Below, piece after piece: positions 10,424 through 22,724 of a stretch of DNA of 64,000 bases (its first letter is position 1; every line of letters begins with the position of its first letter). The notes under the pieces are model-generated. The model worked only from the letters and a program-made list of their open reading frames with translations, made no database searches and was not told the origin of the DNA. Origin of the DNA: Annona cherimola (lineage: Eukaryota; Streptophyta; Magnoliopsida; Magnoliales; Annonaceae); NCBI GenBank assembly GCA_030490835.1, contig CM059973.1, forward strand, positions 57,788,008 to 57,852,007. Reading direction: 5' to 3'. The translations under genes were made by a program, and so were the position numbers.

Positions 10424-12932
10424 TGTGGTGCCCCGAACTGAGGTACCTAGAAGCCTTACTCCGAGATCATTTTTGATTGGTAAACATGATTCAGGATTGT
10501 TGCTCTGATCACACGACATGATTTTTTTTATATCATCAATACATGAAAATTTTTCATCATTCATCCAATATGAAATATATTTCACATATCACAGTTATAA
10601 CCCAAAATTGTTCCATAAACAAAAATATTCATTTTCATCTCAAAATTATCATTATTGTCTTTACATAAAATTTACATATACAACATTTCATCAAACTACA
10701 TGTTATTTTACATGCTGCCTTGGTCGTCTTTTCCTGTCTGTTGTCGAAAAAGCATGAGTGAGTAATAATACTCAGTAAGCAAGCCATACGTAATTTTTCA
10801 ATCATTTTCATGCATTTCATAAAATGCAAATGTAATGCATACATAGCATTCATGATATTCCTTTGGATGTGACGCTAGCTAGGCGCCCATCCCATACATG
10901 CTCCCATCTCAGGGAGGTCACCACCGGCCTGGGCCTATTAAGCGACTTGGCAATAGCGAGGGGGACATCCGGTCCGCTTACTACCTCGACTAAGGCCTAT
11001 TCCTCGTGCACATGCTCATTTACATACACATGCCGGCATGATATTTGCAAATCATAAACACTTTCATAAAAAGCATTTAATAAACAATTTAACAAACACA
11101 TTTCAGTTCATGTAAAGCAGTTATAGGTATGGCCAACCTTAAATAAATTTCATAAAGCAATTCACAAACAATTTCAAGTATTTTGGAAATAATTTGCAAA
11201 ACATATAACTTGCTTACCATTTCAGTGGGTGCCTTCGACCTTCTCTTTTTCTTTTCCTATTCAAGGAAAAAGGATAATTTTATTTTTTCTATTCAAGCTG
11301 CTTCCCATGCATGCTTTATAATATTTGGGCATTATTTCTTTATAGGGATATTTTTATCCATAGGTTCCTCAAAATTTCCATCATTATATTTAAATATTAA
11401 TCTCAAATTTTCTCCAAAATCACGTTGTTTACTGTACCAGTTACTGTTCATTCGAGGTTACTATTCATAGAGATGTGGTTACTGTTCATGGGTTCCAAAA
11501 ATTGATATTTTTCCAAAAATAAAAAATACCTTGACATAGCTTATGCCTAGTATATCATAGGACATTTCATACATTTTGAATTTATCATCATTTACTGGGC
11601 AAAAAAAATCATTTTCTCTATATACTAAAAATCAACATAAATTCACTTAAGCATAATCCTTAATTCCAAAAATCATGAAATTAACATATCCTCATTCCAA
11701 CATCATATTTATCATAATAATACATCCCAAATCATCATTTATCAATTTTGGAGCATTATTTTCACATATCATATGCTATCTTCCCGAATACCCTATCTTC
11801 GCTCTAAATTTTTGATGTTTTGGCATAATTCCATTTAAGCATTATATATATACTTATTTTCTTATACTTAGGAATTATCTAAGCATAGTTTTACCCTAAT
11901 TAACATCCAAAAAAATTTTGGGTAAAAATCACTTACCCGAAGTGGAGATACGCCTCTTTTTCTCACACTTTCTCTCTCTAACTTACTCTTTTTCTTCATT
12001 GGATGGGTGGGAAGGTTGGGGAACTGAAAATTTTCAAGTCGAGCTGATTCCATGGACGTCCACCGTGCTGCCCTATTTATAGGGTTCCTTTTTTCAAGAA
12101 TTTGGAATTTACCCCCTAGCTTCGAGGTATTTAATTATAAATTGGTATTTCTTTTTAATTTTTAAAAATGCTTTGAGCCAAGAGCTGCCCACCCTATGCC
12201 TGCTCCAGCCACCCTATTCAACCCTACTTTTTATTTATATTTTAATTTTTAAAATTATTTAATTAGGCGAAATCAATCCTAACCATTGGTTTATGATTAT
12301 GATGATTTTGAGCCATGGATTTTGTTCAAGCTTACCCACTCCTAGCCTGCATGTCCCTGCCATTGCAGCAGCCATTTATTGAATTTTTTTTATTTTTAAT
12401 TATTATTTTAAATAAAAGTCAAATGCATAATTAATGAAAAGTTAGATTACTTTTTTGATCTCCATTTGACGCTCCATCTTGACCTTTAATTTTTGATTTT
12501 CATCACATATTAAACCATCCATCATGTTCATCATGAATTTTTAACCATCCATAATAAATTTCATCGAATTCCGACGCCCGGATTGCAACTTATGAATTTT
12601 TCTTTATTTTCCCACAAAAATCCAAAATTTGATTAAAATATAAAAAAGAATTGTTATTTCGTCTTGTAGTGATTAAATCTCTATTTTTTCTTTTTGTGAT
12701 TAAATTAATCCAAGTGATTAACTCTTAATCACGTGTCTTAATTTTCGGTTACTATTCACGTTTAGTATTCATGGGCGCTATCACTGGGTTAAATTTCTAA
12801 TTGCATTATTTCAATCTCCAATACAGATATTCATCAATGTAATTCATGAATTTTCATTTATCATAAAAATAATTACAAAAGAATCTAGAGTTACAATTGT
12901 CGAAATGACGCGTATATTTTCGATGTTTCACA
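10424..12932 (-). repeat. Tek-1 5' LTR (2509 bp, full length)
   Basis: It starts TGTGGTGCCCC and ends TTTCACA, and holds the promoter for the element. It is the best full-length family-A Tekay LTR in the window, and Tek-2's left LTR is closest to it apart from its first 100 bp. The GC-rich core lies at about 10870-11005. Short ACTGTTCA-like repeats lie around 11437-11490. Plus-strand open frames here (10863-11057, 11183-11470) run antisense to the element and are not called as genes. Confidence 0.92.
12073..12081 (-). promoter_or_regulatory. TATA box of Tek-1 5' LTR
   Basis: The minus strand reads TATAAATAG within the palindrome CCCTATTTATAGGG. The same element sits at the same LTR position in Tek-2 left (28609), Tek-3 (25338) and Tek-4 (19909). 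Transcription would start some 30 bp toward lower coordinates. Confidence 0.7.
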
Positions 12933-13256
12933 GTAAAACTCCGTGGATCCTTGAGCTTGGGCGGCAACTTTTTTTGCACCATAGCACTAGTCTTTTCTGT
13001 TAACACCACTGTTTCAAATTCTGCTAATCGCCTTTTCTTTGACAATATATCTTTCATGAACTTGGCATAGCTGGGCATTTGTTCCAAGGCTTCAACAGGG
13101 GGTATATTGATGTATAGTTGCTTTAATACCTTCAAGAATTTTTTTAACTGGTCCTCCTTTTTTTTACAAGTCTTTGAGGAAATCGAGGGGGAGGCCTTTG
13201 AATAGCGGTTGTTGCATCCTTAGGTTGCTTCTAGTTAGTTTCAATTGATTTCTCTC
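12933..13256 (-). pseudogene. Ath-1 gag-protease junction segment
   Basis: This short island of Ath-1 lies between Tek-1 and Ath-2. On the minus strand it gives YINIPPVEALEQMPSYAKF, ILSKKRRLAEFETV and LPPKLKDPRSFTV. It is collinear with 55860-56090 of Ath-3. It is the linker between nucleocapsid and protease, and it reads straight into 1870 once Tek-1 is set aside. Tek-1's duplicated GTAAA is at its left edge (12933-12937) and Ath-2's CTCTC at its right (13252-13256). Confidence 0.9.
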
Positions 13257-15348
13257 TGTTCACAATCTCATCGCAAGTGTACGGGTCGTAGATTGTAGTA
13301 TATAAATTATCGATCCTCAGGGAATTCAAGACTATAAATTTTGCTTTTAAACGCTTTCTTGTTGAATATATAATGGAATAGAAAAGTGGGAAGAGAATAT
13401 AGTAAATAAAATGGAAGAGAAATAAAAAAATGGGAAAAGAAAATTGAATATTAGAACAACCGGAGAAAACGAGAGTGCGAGTACCTAGGGTCTAGGATTT
13501 CACATGTGTCTTGTATAATGATTTAATCTAGATATTGTTTGTTAAAGGAGAACAAACCCTAATTTATCCTTGCACCTTCTCTCGAAACCTACAGGGCGTA
13601 CCCTAATTTTCTTAACTACCTATTCTCATGGGATTAAGTTAATTAGAATCCATTAAGTTCTGTGGTTTATTCATGGAATTCCTCAAGGTCATCATGCCTA
13701 TTCTCGTGGTCTTAGATTTTCAGGTTTAATATCTTGATTATTGTATATTAGGTTTCCACCTCTCGGTTTCATCACCTAATATATGAAATTATGCGAAACT
13801 ATGGTCTCATGTACAAAGCAAGCATATAAATCACAAGATATTAAATTAACAATAATATCAACCATAAATAAATTAAAAACCCACACCACACTACATTGTA
13901 CGCATGGTACATCCTAAACCCTAGATTTAGGGCTTATCCAAGCATGTTTAAGTCCAAAATAAAATTAGAATCAAAATCCATCTTAAACAAGACAATTAAA
14001 ATTAAAAAAGGAAAAGATAGAAAAGCTTATTGGTTTGAAGCCCCTGATGGTGTTTTGGCCGCTCTACGCAACTCGTCAGTCCGCCTCTTGCCCGTGCTCT
14101 CCACCTTGCTCTCTCTCTCTCTCTCTCATTTCTAGCCATTGGAATTTTTCTTGCTCAAAATTCAGTTCTCTGGAATTTTTCTGCCCCCTTTTTTTGCTGT
14201 CCGTCTCCTTTTTTATAGCTGCTGAAATATATGCGTAATTTGCTTTAGAATGGAATTTGTGTTTGGCCTGGACTGCATAACCCTTGCTAGGATTGCGTAT
14301 GCAGAATAACCGAATTCAGCGTACGTAATCTTGGACGCTTGCTGGTTTGGTGGACAGCTGATTGGCCGTTGATTTTCTGTATAAAATCTGGACGGTGTGA
14401 CAGCTTGTGGGGCCCATGTGAATTTATGGACTGCTTGGATTAATTTTCTAGGCAGCTTATCAAGGTGCAGATAATCTTGGGCGTTGAATTTTCCTAGTCG
14501 TTCCTTAGACTTGTGGGGCCCACAGCTCGGATTGGAAATCTGTTTGGATAGAAATGATGCAGAGATGACTTTGGGCGGTGCTGAAATTTGTGGATGGATG
14601 GTGCTGAGGGACGTGATCTGTGTTGCTAAATTAATCTGGTCGTGGATCTTTGCTTTGGACGGCTGAGATCAGCTGGTTTGGACAGATTTTTAGTGCAGAT
14701 GAGTTGGACGCTCTTGAATGGCCCACTAAATTCTGATGAATCATGGACGTGATCTCACTTAAATGGTGGAGATTTGCTGCCGGACGTTGATGATTTTTGT
14801 GGAGCCTACTCTTGAACTCGCAAACCCCCACACTTGAAATCACCGTCTAGAAATGGACGATCTAGATTTCTGGTTTAATTGGAGCGGTGGACAACAAAAC
14901 AAATTGCTGCTAATCGCGTGATTAAGTGGTGGGGCCCACGGCTGGAATCTGCAAACCTTCTGCTTGGGTTGGACAGTCTGGATGCATGCCAAAAATCTAG
15001 TAAGCCCCACTTCTTTAATTTCGACTGGGAATTATTTCTGAAATTTCTTGCTTTAAATGGTGGGCCCCACTTCTTGAAGATTTGCAAACCTGCATAAAAA
15101 TATTTAAACCATTAATTCACCAAAATCGTTAGTGAGTTATCATTATAAAAATTATCTCGAGCCCATTTAATTTCATGGCAATAAATAAAAAATGTAATTT
15201 CAAGCCAAAAGATTACAAAAATTATTTAAATAACTTAAAATAATATTTAATACCTAAATGTTGCAAAAACATATTTTAAACCAAATTTCACATTAAAACC
15301 AATTAATTACCCACCAAATTGGTATAAAATGCCCACATTATATATCAT
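13257..15348 (-). repeat. Ath-2 3' LTR, main part
   Basis: It aligns with the right LTR (41218-43343) from its outer end up to ATATATCAT at 15341-15348. The final 23 bp of the LTR appear only at 16699-16721, beyond an inverted segment. Several GTGGGGCCCA-type palindromic motifs occur at 14408-15070. A (CT)n run lies at about 14107-14128. A TATA-like TATAAAAAAGG is on the minus strand near 14207-14218. No host gene is seen; the short open frames do not match anything I recognise. Confidence 0.87.
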
Positions 15349-17398
15349 GATGATTATATTTTTGTCATAATTATAATTTTTGTGACATTAAAAAAATTTG
15401 AAAATTTTGGGTAAGTCTTGCATAAATTGTGATATTAGATTGATTGAGATCCCATTTTGAATTCTTATATGTCTTGTAAGCAAACAATACTTGGAATTTC
15501 AAAATTCTTGAGTTAAGAAAAGAACTAAACCTGAATGAGATGTTAAATTTAGTTTTGAACATATACTTGTTGAAAATACTTGGATTTTTGTCCTGAATCA
15601 CTTGATGAAACTGATATACCTAGGAACCAATTCTGTTTTCTTTCAAAATTAGAGTAATCCTCTCTAATTTATCAAAGGTTTTTTTAAGACACACAATTGG
15701 CATCTAAGAAGGTAATTTTTCCCATAGACATGAAAAATTTTATTCTGGTTGAAGAATTTCAAAGCCAAAACCCCATTTAACCAATTCATGGAAATGATTA
15801 AGGCATTTTTTTCATGATGAACCTATTTTTGAAAGTATAACAGTTGTTTACCCCCATTGAGCTTGGACTTAAATTTTTTCTAAACCTCAATTCCCACTTA
15901 GTTGAACCAACTTTGAAATTGAATTCTGAGGTGAAAAGTGAAATGGGAATAAGGTTTGATCTCCTGACTATGCAAATAATACCCTGAAATATGGTAAGGG
16001 AAATTATTGCCGAACTTGGTTAAAAAAAAATTGCTAAACCAAGGGTAAGAACAGGCTTCAGATAAAAAAAAAATGAAAGCACTAAGTGTGGGGGTAGCAT
16101 TATTTCCTATTATAAAATGAGGCTCAAATCATGTGGAGACGATTCAATTTTTGAAATTTTTTTTTGAAATTTTATTTCTTGTGCCAAACCTAACCGTTGT
16201 CCTACTAAGTCCTTATGATCTTATGAATTGGTTAATTGAGTTGGTAGAGAAAATTTAAATGCAAAATCTTTATGAGATATATATGAGGTAATTTAACTGA
16301 TATTTTCTGCATTACTACTATTACTTGAATTGTTGAATGTGTGTATGGAATAACTAGATAAATGAGGAAGATATTTGATAATTAGGAGTTTATTGCGGGA
16401 GTTTTTGAACTCTTAATAATTGAAAGTATGGTCGGTGACAGGATGTATAGTATTAGTCATGTGAGAAGGGATTGTTCACTGAGATTTTCAACGAGTGTCA
16501 TGTTTCAAAATTTTTAGTTTAATACTCTCATTAATTTTTTATGATTGGCCAAACATTTATTTTCACTTTTTTACCTCAAAGTTTTGAAATTTTGCAAACC
16601 GTTCTTGAATTCCTTTGTATTTGCTTGAGGACAAGAAAAAGTTCAAGTGTGGGGGTATTTGATAATTGAAAATTAACGATATATAATGTGGGCCTTTTAT
16701 ATCATTAATTTTCAATTATCAAATACCTCCACATTTGAACTTTTGCTTGTCCTCAAAAAAATACAAAGGAATTCAAGAACAGTTTGCAAAATTTCAAAAC
16801 TTCGAGAAAAAAAGTGAAAATAAATGTTTGGCCAATCATTAAAAACTAATGAGAGTATTAAATTAAAAATTTTGAAACATGACACTCGTTAAAAATCTCA
16901 GTCAACAATCCCTTCTCACATGACTAATGTTGTACACCCTGTCACCGACCGTATTTTCAATTATTAAGAGTTCAAAAACTCTCGCAATAAACTCCTAATT
17001 ATCAGATATCTTCCCCATTTATCTAGCTATTCCATACACACATTCAACAGTTCAAGTAATAGTAGTAATGCAGAAAATATCAGTTAAATTACCTCATATA
17101 CATCTCATAAAGATTTTGCATTTAAATTTTCTCTACCAACTCAATTAACCAATTCATAGGATCATAAGGACTCAGTAGGACAACGGTTAGGTTTGGCACA
17201 AGAAATAAAATTTCAAAAAAAAATTTCAAAAATTGAACCGTCTCCACATGACTTGAGCCTCATTTTACAACAGGAAATATTGCTACCCCACACTTAGTGC
17301 TTTCATTTTTTTTATCTGAAGCCTGTTCTTACCCTTGGTTTAGAAGTTTTTTTTTACAATGTCACAAAAATTATAATCATGATAAAAATATGATCACC
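15349..17398. repeat. Large imperfect palindrome at the Ath-2 3' end
   Basis: The left arm, about 15349-16685, is the reverse complement of the right arm, about 16699-17398. Matching landmarks are TTGCTTGAGGACAAG (16621) against CTTGTCCTCAA (16742), GTGTGGGGGTA (16648) against TACCTCCACA (16723), and GTGACATT (15380) against AATGTCAC (17358). The central spacer is about 15 bp. The right arm lacks some 640 bp present on the left (about 15395-16025), with the break between A-rich runs. The right arm is the normal 3' non-coding region of Ath-2, and the left arm is its inverted copy wedged inside the LTR end. No protein gene is seen in either arm. Confidence 0.9.
16722..16734 (-). promoter_or_regulatory. 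Ath-2 polypurine tract
   Basis: The minus strand reads ATGTGGAGGTATT immediately before the LTR start TGATAATTG. The mirrored copy on the plus strand at 16647-16659 is GTGTGGGGGTATT. GAGGACAAG lies just upstream on each arm, a common setting for Athila 3' ends. Confidence 0.75.
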
Positions 17399-17583
17399 AG
17401 GGTAGTGAAAAAATATTTAGAGAAAATTAATACAATATATTCACCCCACACTTGAAATTGACATTGTCCTCAATGAAAATCATGTCATCAAAATAAAGAA
17501 AGTAATTGTAATAATGTGAGATGTTAACTTTCCTGTTTTGGTGAGTTGAGCCGAATTTTCATCCATGGTGCTTCCTTCCAAGT
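17399..17583 (-). other. Ath-2 3' non-coding segment up to Cop-2
   Basis: This non-coding Ath-2 sequence continues from the palindrome. On the minus strand 17444-17475 reads GAGGACAATG, then AAGTGTGGGGTG, a second polypurine-like module about 720 bp inside the true one. It ends where Cop-2 begins with TGTTGGTCCC at 17584. Confidence 0.65.
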
Positions 17584-18051
17584 TGTTGGTCCCGAGTTAA
17601 TGGCAATTACCCAAGAGGGGAGGTGTGGCGCCCCGAACCGAGGCGTCCACATAGTCCTTACTCCAAGATCTTGTTGATTGGTAAGTGTGAATCAGGATTG
17701 TTGCCCTGATCACGCGGCGGGTTCTTAATTGGATCTCGTCCAATTTTTTTTTCATTTCTTTTTCTTTCATCATATAAACATATACTCATCATCATTCATA
17801 ATGGACTTATCCATAACATCATAAATCATCAACTTCTCATATTATTCATCACTTCATAATTTCATACAACCTATGCCTTTTTCATCATATCCCATTAGGG
17901 AATCTATTTATACAAAAATTTACTAACCTTTGTAGATTTCTCTTTTCCTTTAGCAACACATGTCCTTCATTTCTTGGCTTTCCCTACACCTGTCTGAGGT
18001 TGGGAAAACAAAACATGAGTCGAAACTCAATAAGCAAGCATTTTTCATTTT

Positions 18052-18297
18052 AAATGCATTCCTCTCCATTCGATAGAAGACACTTACCAAGTGATCAACT
18101 ACCAACGGAATAGAAACCTTTTCGTAAACCATATTTCGAAACTTTTCATAAACCATTCATGTAAATCATTCGTAAATGCATTTCTCTCCATTCGATAGGA
18201 GACACTTAGCAAGTGATCAACTATCAATGGAATAGAAACCTTTTCATAAACATTGGATGTGCAAATGCTTCCTTTCCACTCCTGACATAAACCTTCG
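18052..18297. repeat. 122-bp tandem duplication in family-B LTR
   Basis: Two diverged copies, starting near 18052 and 18174, share AAATGCATT, CTCTCCATTCGATAG and AAGTGATCAACTA. The same duplication is in the Tek-3 LTR near 23551, so it is a family trait rather than a local event. Confidence 0.8.
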
Positions 18298-18851
18298 TGT
18301 GCGGGTACGCTAGCTCAGGGAACATCTTACATAACATGGTCCAATACGCCGGCTGTCTCCGACTTGGCCTCATCAAGGGGAACCTCTCTTCCTCTTGACG
18401 CCTACATGGTTCCTACATGCATGACTTTTGATTTTCCCGGCATTATATACCTCTTACACCAGGTGACTTGTCATTCTTATGTAGAGAATTATTTGCACCA
18501 TCCCTTAAAAACATAATTTCAAATCCATGCTTTCCTTTTCAATCCATGTATGAAAATGCAATGCATTCATTCAAACATAACATTCCTTTGCCTCCACCTC
18601 TGGGGAGGACGCCGTCGGCACACAGCCCATACGACTCGGCAATAATGAAGGGGGACTCTCTGATCCGCTTTCTACCTTCACCAAAGCCTCTTCCTTATAC
18701 ATCATACATGTGCACATGTCCATGAACATCACATGATATCAATATGCCGGCATGACTTTTCATAAAAATTCATAAACATTCATCATTTCAAAACATTATA
18801 GGAATGGCCATCCTTAAACACATTTCATAAATACTTGGAAATAAAATCATA

Positions 18852-18943
18852 TTTTCAAAAGGGTTTGCTTGCTTACAAATCATCATTTTCAAAAGGATTG
18901 CTTGCTTACAAATCATCATTTTCAAAAGGATTGCTTGCTTACC
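18852..18943. repeat. 33-bp tandem repeat specific to Tek-4
   Basis: About 2.7 copies of a 33-bp unit contain TTTTCAAAAGGATTGCTTGC. The Tek-3 LTR has only one copy at the matching place (about 24352), so this expanded after the two LTRs separated. Confidence 0.88.
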
Positions 18944-20716
18944 TTTGCTTTGCTTCAACCTGACTCCTTTATCCTTTCCTTTCATTTTCCTATACAAGGA
19001 AATTGGATATTTTATCCATCTATTCCATGTCTTAACTTGCTTCCCATGCATGTTTTACGATCACATATTACCTCATTTTTATAGAGGTTATCCTTTTATA
19101 AATACTTGGTCATTACTCAATTATATGAATTTTTATCCATAAATCCTTTAAAAATTCCATCCATATATCCTCATAAATATACAAAAATAAATCTCAATTT
19201 TTTCCCAAAATACGCTGTTCACTGTTAGCATATTACTGTTCATCATCACTGTTCACGTTACTGTTCACCCCGAGGTTACTGTTCACAGCAACGTGGTTAC
19301 TGTTCATGGGTTCCAAAAATTGACATTTTTCCCAAAAATAAAAAATACCATGACATAGCTTATGCTTAGTATATCATGGGAAATTCATGAATTATGAATT
19401 TATCATCATTAACTTGGCTAAATAAATCATTTTCTCCATATACTAAAAATCAACATAAATTCACTTAAGCATAATCCTTAATTTCAAAAATCATGAAATT
19501 AATATATCATTATTTCAACATCATATTTATCATAATCATACATTACAAATCATCATTTATCAAATTTGGAGCATTATTTCCACATATCATACGCTATCTT
19601 CCCGAATGCTCCATCTTTGCTCCAAATTTTCGATGTTTCGGCATAATTCCAATTAAGCATTATATCTATACTTATTTTCTCATGCTTAGGCATTATCTAA
19701 GCATGGTTTTACCTTATTTAGCATCCAAAAGAAATTTGGGAAGAAATTGCTTACCCGAAGTGGAGAACTCCTCATTTCCTTCCCATTTTCTCTCTCCTTC
19801 CTTCTCTCCTTCTCTCTTTATAGCCAAAACGTGTTTTGGGGGTGGGAATGCTTGAATTGCTCAAGCTTGGAGTGCCTTTGGACGTCCACCCCTGCCCCCT
19901 ATTTATACTTTTTGATTTTTCACATATTTGCAATTTACCCCCTCTTGCTTGAGGTGTGAAATTGCAAATGTGTTTTTTTCTAATTTTAAAAGGTGCATGG
20001 AGCCTTGTGCAGCCACCCTAGCTACTGTTCACGCACCCCTATGGCAGCCCTATTTTTGCCTATTTTTTTATTTATTAAAATTATTTATTTTAAGCTAATT
20101 TAATCCTAGCCATTGATCTTTGATGAGGATGGATTTGAGCCATTGGATTTGGCCCCAAAAGTCCAAGCTTCAGCAGCTTTTCATTAATTACTTATCTCTT
20201 TAATTAATTAAAATTAATCAAAAGTCAATTCTAATTAATGAAAAAGTAAAGCTACTTTTTCATTTTCAAATGACGTTTAATCTTGACCCTTGATTTGTGA
20301 TTTTCATCACATCTTGGACCATTCATCATGTCTATCATCACATCTTAGCCACCCATAAAAAATTTCATCTCAATCCGATGTCCGGATTGCAAGATATGAA
20401 TTTTTCTTCATTTTCTTCACAAAAATCCATAAAAATCCGAAAATAATAAAAAATTCCAAAAGTGGCTATTTTGTCCTTTTGTGGGAAGCTTCCTTTTTTG
20501 TCTTTTATGATCAAGTTAATCCAAAGTGATTAACTTAATATATTCCTTAATCCCACATTTACTATTCACGTGCACTATTCATCCGAATTTCATGCATAAT
20601 TATTTTAACCTTCATTTCCATATATTTCATATCCATCAATATATATTTCTCAAATATATTACCTAGGGTTTACAACCCTAAAGTTTTGTACACGTCTCAA
20701 AGATCGGGGTTCCACA

Positions 20717-22449
20717 GGAGGGGTGAATTGGGTATTTAAAATTTTTCAACTTAAACAGAAACTTTACCCCGGATTAATCTAGTCTCCTTTATGAAGAAAC
20801 AAAATGGAAAGCAATATAGTGTAGAGAGCATAATTAAAAATCAACACACAAGATTTTATAATGGTTCGGGAAACCTTCCCTACTCCACTCTTCCAAGCTC
20901 ACACCTCTTGTGACTTGGGTTCCACTATGTATTTCACAAATACAACTAGAGTCACTGCTCTCTTCTAGATTCCAGCTCTAGGAGGCATCAACAATTCACA
21001 GCACAAGTAGGTGACGAGTTCCACTCCAATCACACACTACTTTGCTTACACTTGATCTTAGTTACCCAAACTAAATCAAGTTCAATACAACAAGAGAAAA
21101 CAAAAGAGAGTTTCTACACGTTATTGTTGTGTAGAGGCAGATTTGGTGCAGAGAAGAACTTGTAACGAAAACTTAGAGATTCAGCAAGCAGCTCTTGGCA
21201 GTTTGGAAGCAAGGTTCTTCTTCTAAATGTTGGCTTCATCACTTAAAGCTCTTAAAGATGAGAGTTATGCTCAATCAATGATTTCTCAGCTACCCTCCTC
21301 GTTCACATTGAATGCCTTATATAATTTGCGAGGGAATCCGAACGTTTGGAGGTAGGTGGCGAGCAATTAATGCGCCAACGTTCGAAAAATTTCTGCCGTT
21401 GCGACCCAAGTCGCAGGTGGAGTCGACTTCAGGTGCGACTTCGCCTTTCCGCTGCTTCTTCAAGTTCCATTCTAGGTCGACTTGGTCCTCAACATGACCC
21501 TAGTCGCAGGTGAAGTCGACTTCGGGTGCGACTTCACTTCTTCATCTTGCTAGTTGAACTTGAAATCCTTGGAATGCCTTGCTTGCTTGAATTTCTTCAT
21601 GCTTGGTTGTTCTTCCTTTGATTATACTTAAGACTCTTTATAATTCTTCTATCTTAAAACACATTTGACTCCATGTCTTGAGTCTTGAGTATTGAGTCTT
21701 TGAGTATTGGAGTGCATAAGAGAGGTCCAAATGTATGATTTCGATTCTCCATGAAAATATACAACTTTGCTTGCTCTGGACATCATTTGATTTTCATTTG
21801 AGTGTTTGAGTTGTCTTGGCCTTCATCTTCACTTGAATCTAGCATTGAACCGTCTTGATCTCCAAGTTCCGCACTGAAGTCGAAGCTGGAGTAGACTTGG
21901 TCTGCGACTTCAGCAAAGTCGCATGCGGAGTCGACTTGGGATGCGATTTCGGCAGTTGTTGTCCCCGATTTCAACTCTGGATGAAAGTGACGCCTCAAAT
22001 TCGAAGCTGGAGTCGACTTGGTCTGCGATTTCACCCAAGTCGCATACGGAGTCGACTTGGGATGCTACTTCGGCAGCTCTCATTCTCGATTTCAACTCTG
22101 GAAGGAAATGACAGTTCGAAGTCGATGCTGGAGTCGACTTGGTCTGCGACTTTACCCAAGTCGCAAGCGGAGTCGACTTGGGATGCGACTTTGGCAGCTT
22201 TGCTCCTCGATTTCAAATCTATATGAAAATGGTGCTTTGAAGTCGCTTCTTGAGTCGACTTGGGGATCGACTTAGCCTAAGTCGATGCCTGAGTCGACTT
22301 GGAAATCGACTTGACCTGTCAAGCTTCATTTTCGTCATTTCTATAACCTTTAATCATCCCCACACACATGTTAGTAATCAAAATTTACTCAAATTGATTT
22401 GTTAATCATCAAAACATAGACTTGACTTATTTTTCACATGTTTCCAACA
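20717..22449 (-). repeat. Cop-2 3' LTR, remainder
   Basis: This continues the LTR begun at 17584-17623. It ends TTTCCAACA, matching Cop-1. A TATA-like TTATATAAGG is on the minus strand at 21315-21324. The 121-bp GTCGACTT minisatellite lies at about 21870-22310, in the same place as in Cop-1. No gene. Confidence 0.88.
21870..22310. repeat. 121-bp minisatellite, Cop-2 copy
   Basis: Four units of about 121 bp carry AGTCGACTTGG, GCGACTT and GATTTCAACTCTGGA, collinear with 5158-5600. Units differ by scattered substitutions between the two LTRs, so the array predates both insertions. Confidence 0.88.
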
Positions 22450-22464
22450 ATCTCCCCCTTTTTG
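22450..22464 (-). promoter_or_regulatory. Cop-2 polypurine tract
   Basis: The minus strand reads CAAAAAGGGGGAGAT directly before the LTR start TGTTGG. This is the typical plus-strand primer site of plant copia elements. Confidence 0.88.
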
Positions 22465-22724
22465 ATGATTGACAAAATTTATTTGAGTATATACCTTTCA
22501 ATGTCTTTAAAACAAACTATTTTTGCATTTTATTTTTAACATACATTTCCAATAAATCACAAGTTAAAATCATTCATACAAACATTTAAAACGAAGACTC
22601 AAATCCCGATCTCTTCTCCCCATTTTTGTCAATTGATCAAAAATAGAGATGGAGCAGGTTTAGTCTTTTGAGAATGGCGGGTCTGCTCCCCCTGAACCTG
22701 TGCTCCCCCTCAGCTTGTGCTTTT

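Larger units (their letters stand above)
1871..12932 (-). mobile_element. Tek-1: Tekay/Del-type chromovirus inserted in Ath-1 protease
   Basis: This is a complete but damaged LTR retrotransposon. It is bounded by TGTGG at the left and TTTCACA at the right. A perfect 5-bp duplication GTAAA occurs at 1866-1870 and 12933-12937. The minus-strand order is LTR, PBS for initiator tRNA-Met, gag, protease, RT, RNase H, integrase, chromodomain, polypurine tract, LTR. The lineage call rests on the chromodomain, the long LTR and the RT motifs. A solo copia LTR (4000-5732) interrupts the integrase C-terminal region. The two LTRs differ in length because the left one has lost about 685 bp. Confidence 0.93.
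17624..20716 (-). mobile_element. Tek-4: solo Tekay LTR, family B (3093 bp)
   Basis: It starts TGTGGCGCCCCGAACCGAGG, ends GGTTCCACA and is flanked by a perfect GGAGG duplication (17619-17623, 20717-20721) within the Cop-2 LTR. It is collinear with the Tek-3 LTR at 23124-26171. No internal region exists, so it is a solo LTR. A TATA box TATAAATAG is on the minus strand at 19909-19917. Two GC-rich cores lie at about 18293-18412 and 18600-18690. An antisense open frame at 19493-19855 is not called as a gene. Confidence 0.93.

Noticed and set aside
13900..15100. Short plus-strand frames in the Ath-2 LTR (13896, 14035, 14484, 14879; also 41920, 42455) as possible host genes
   Set aside because: The same sequence occurs in both LTRs, with no recognised domain; repeat origin explains them.
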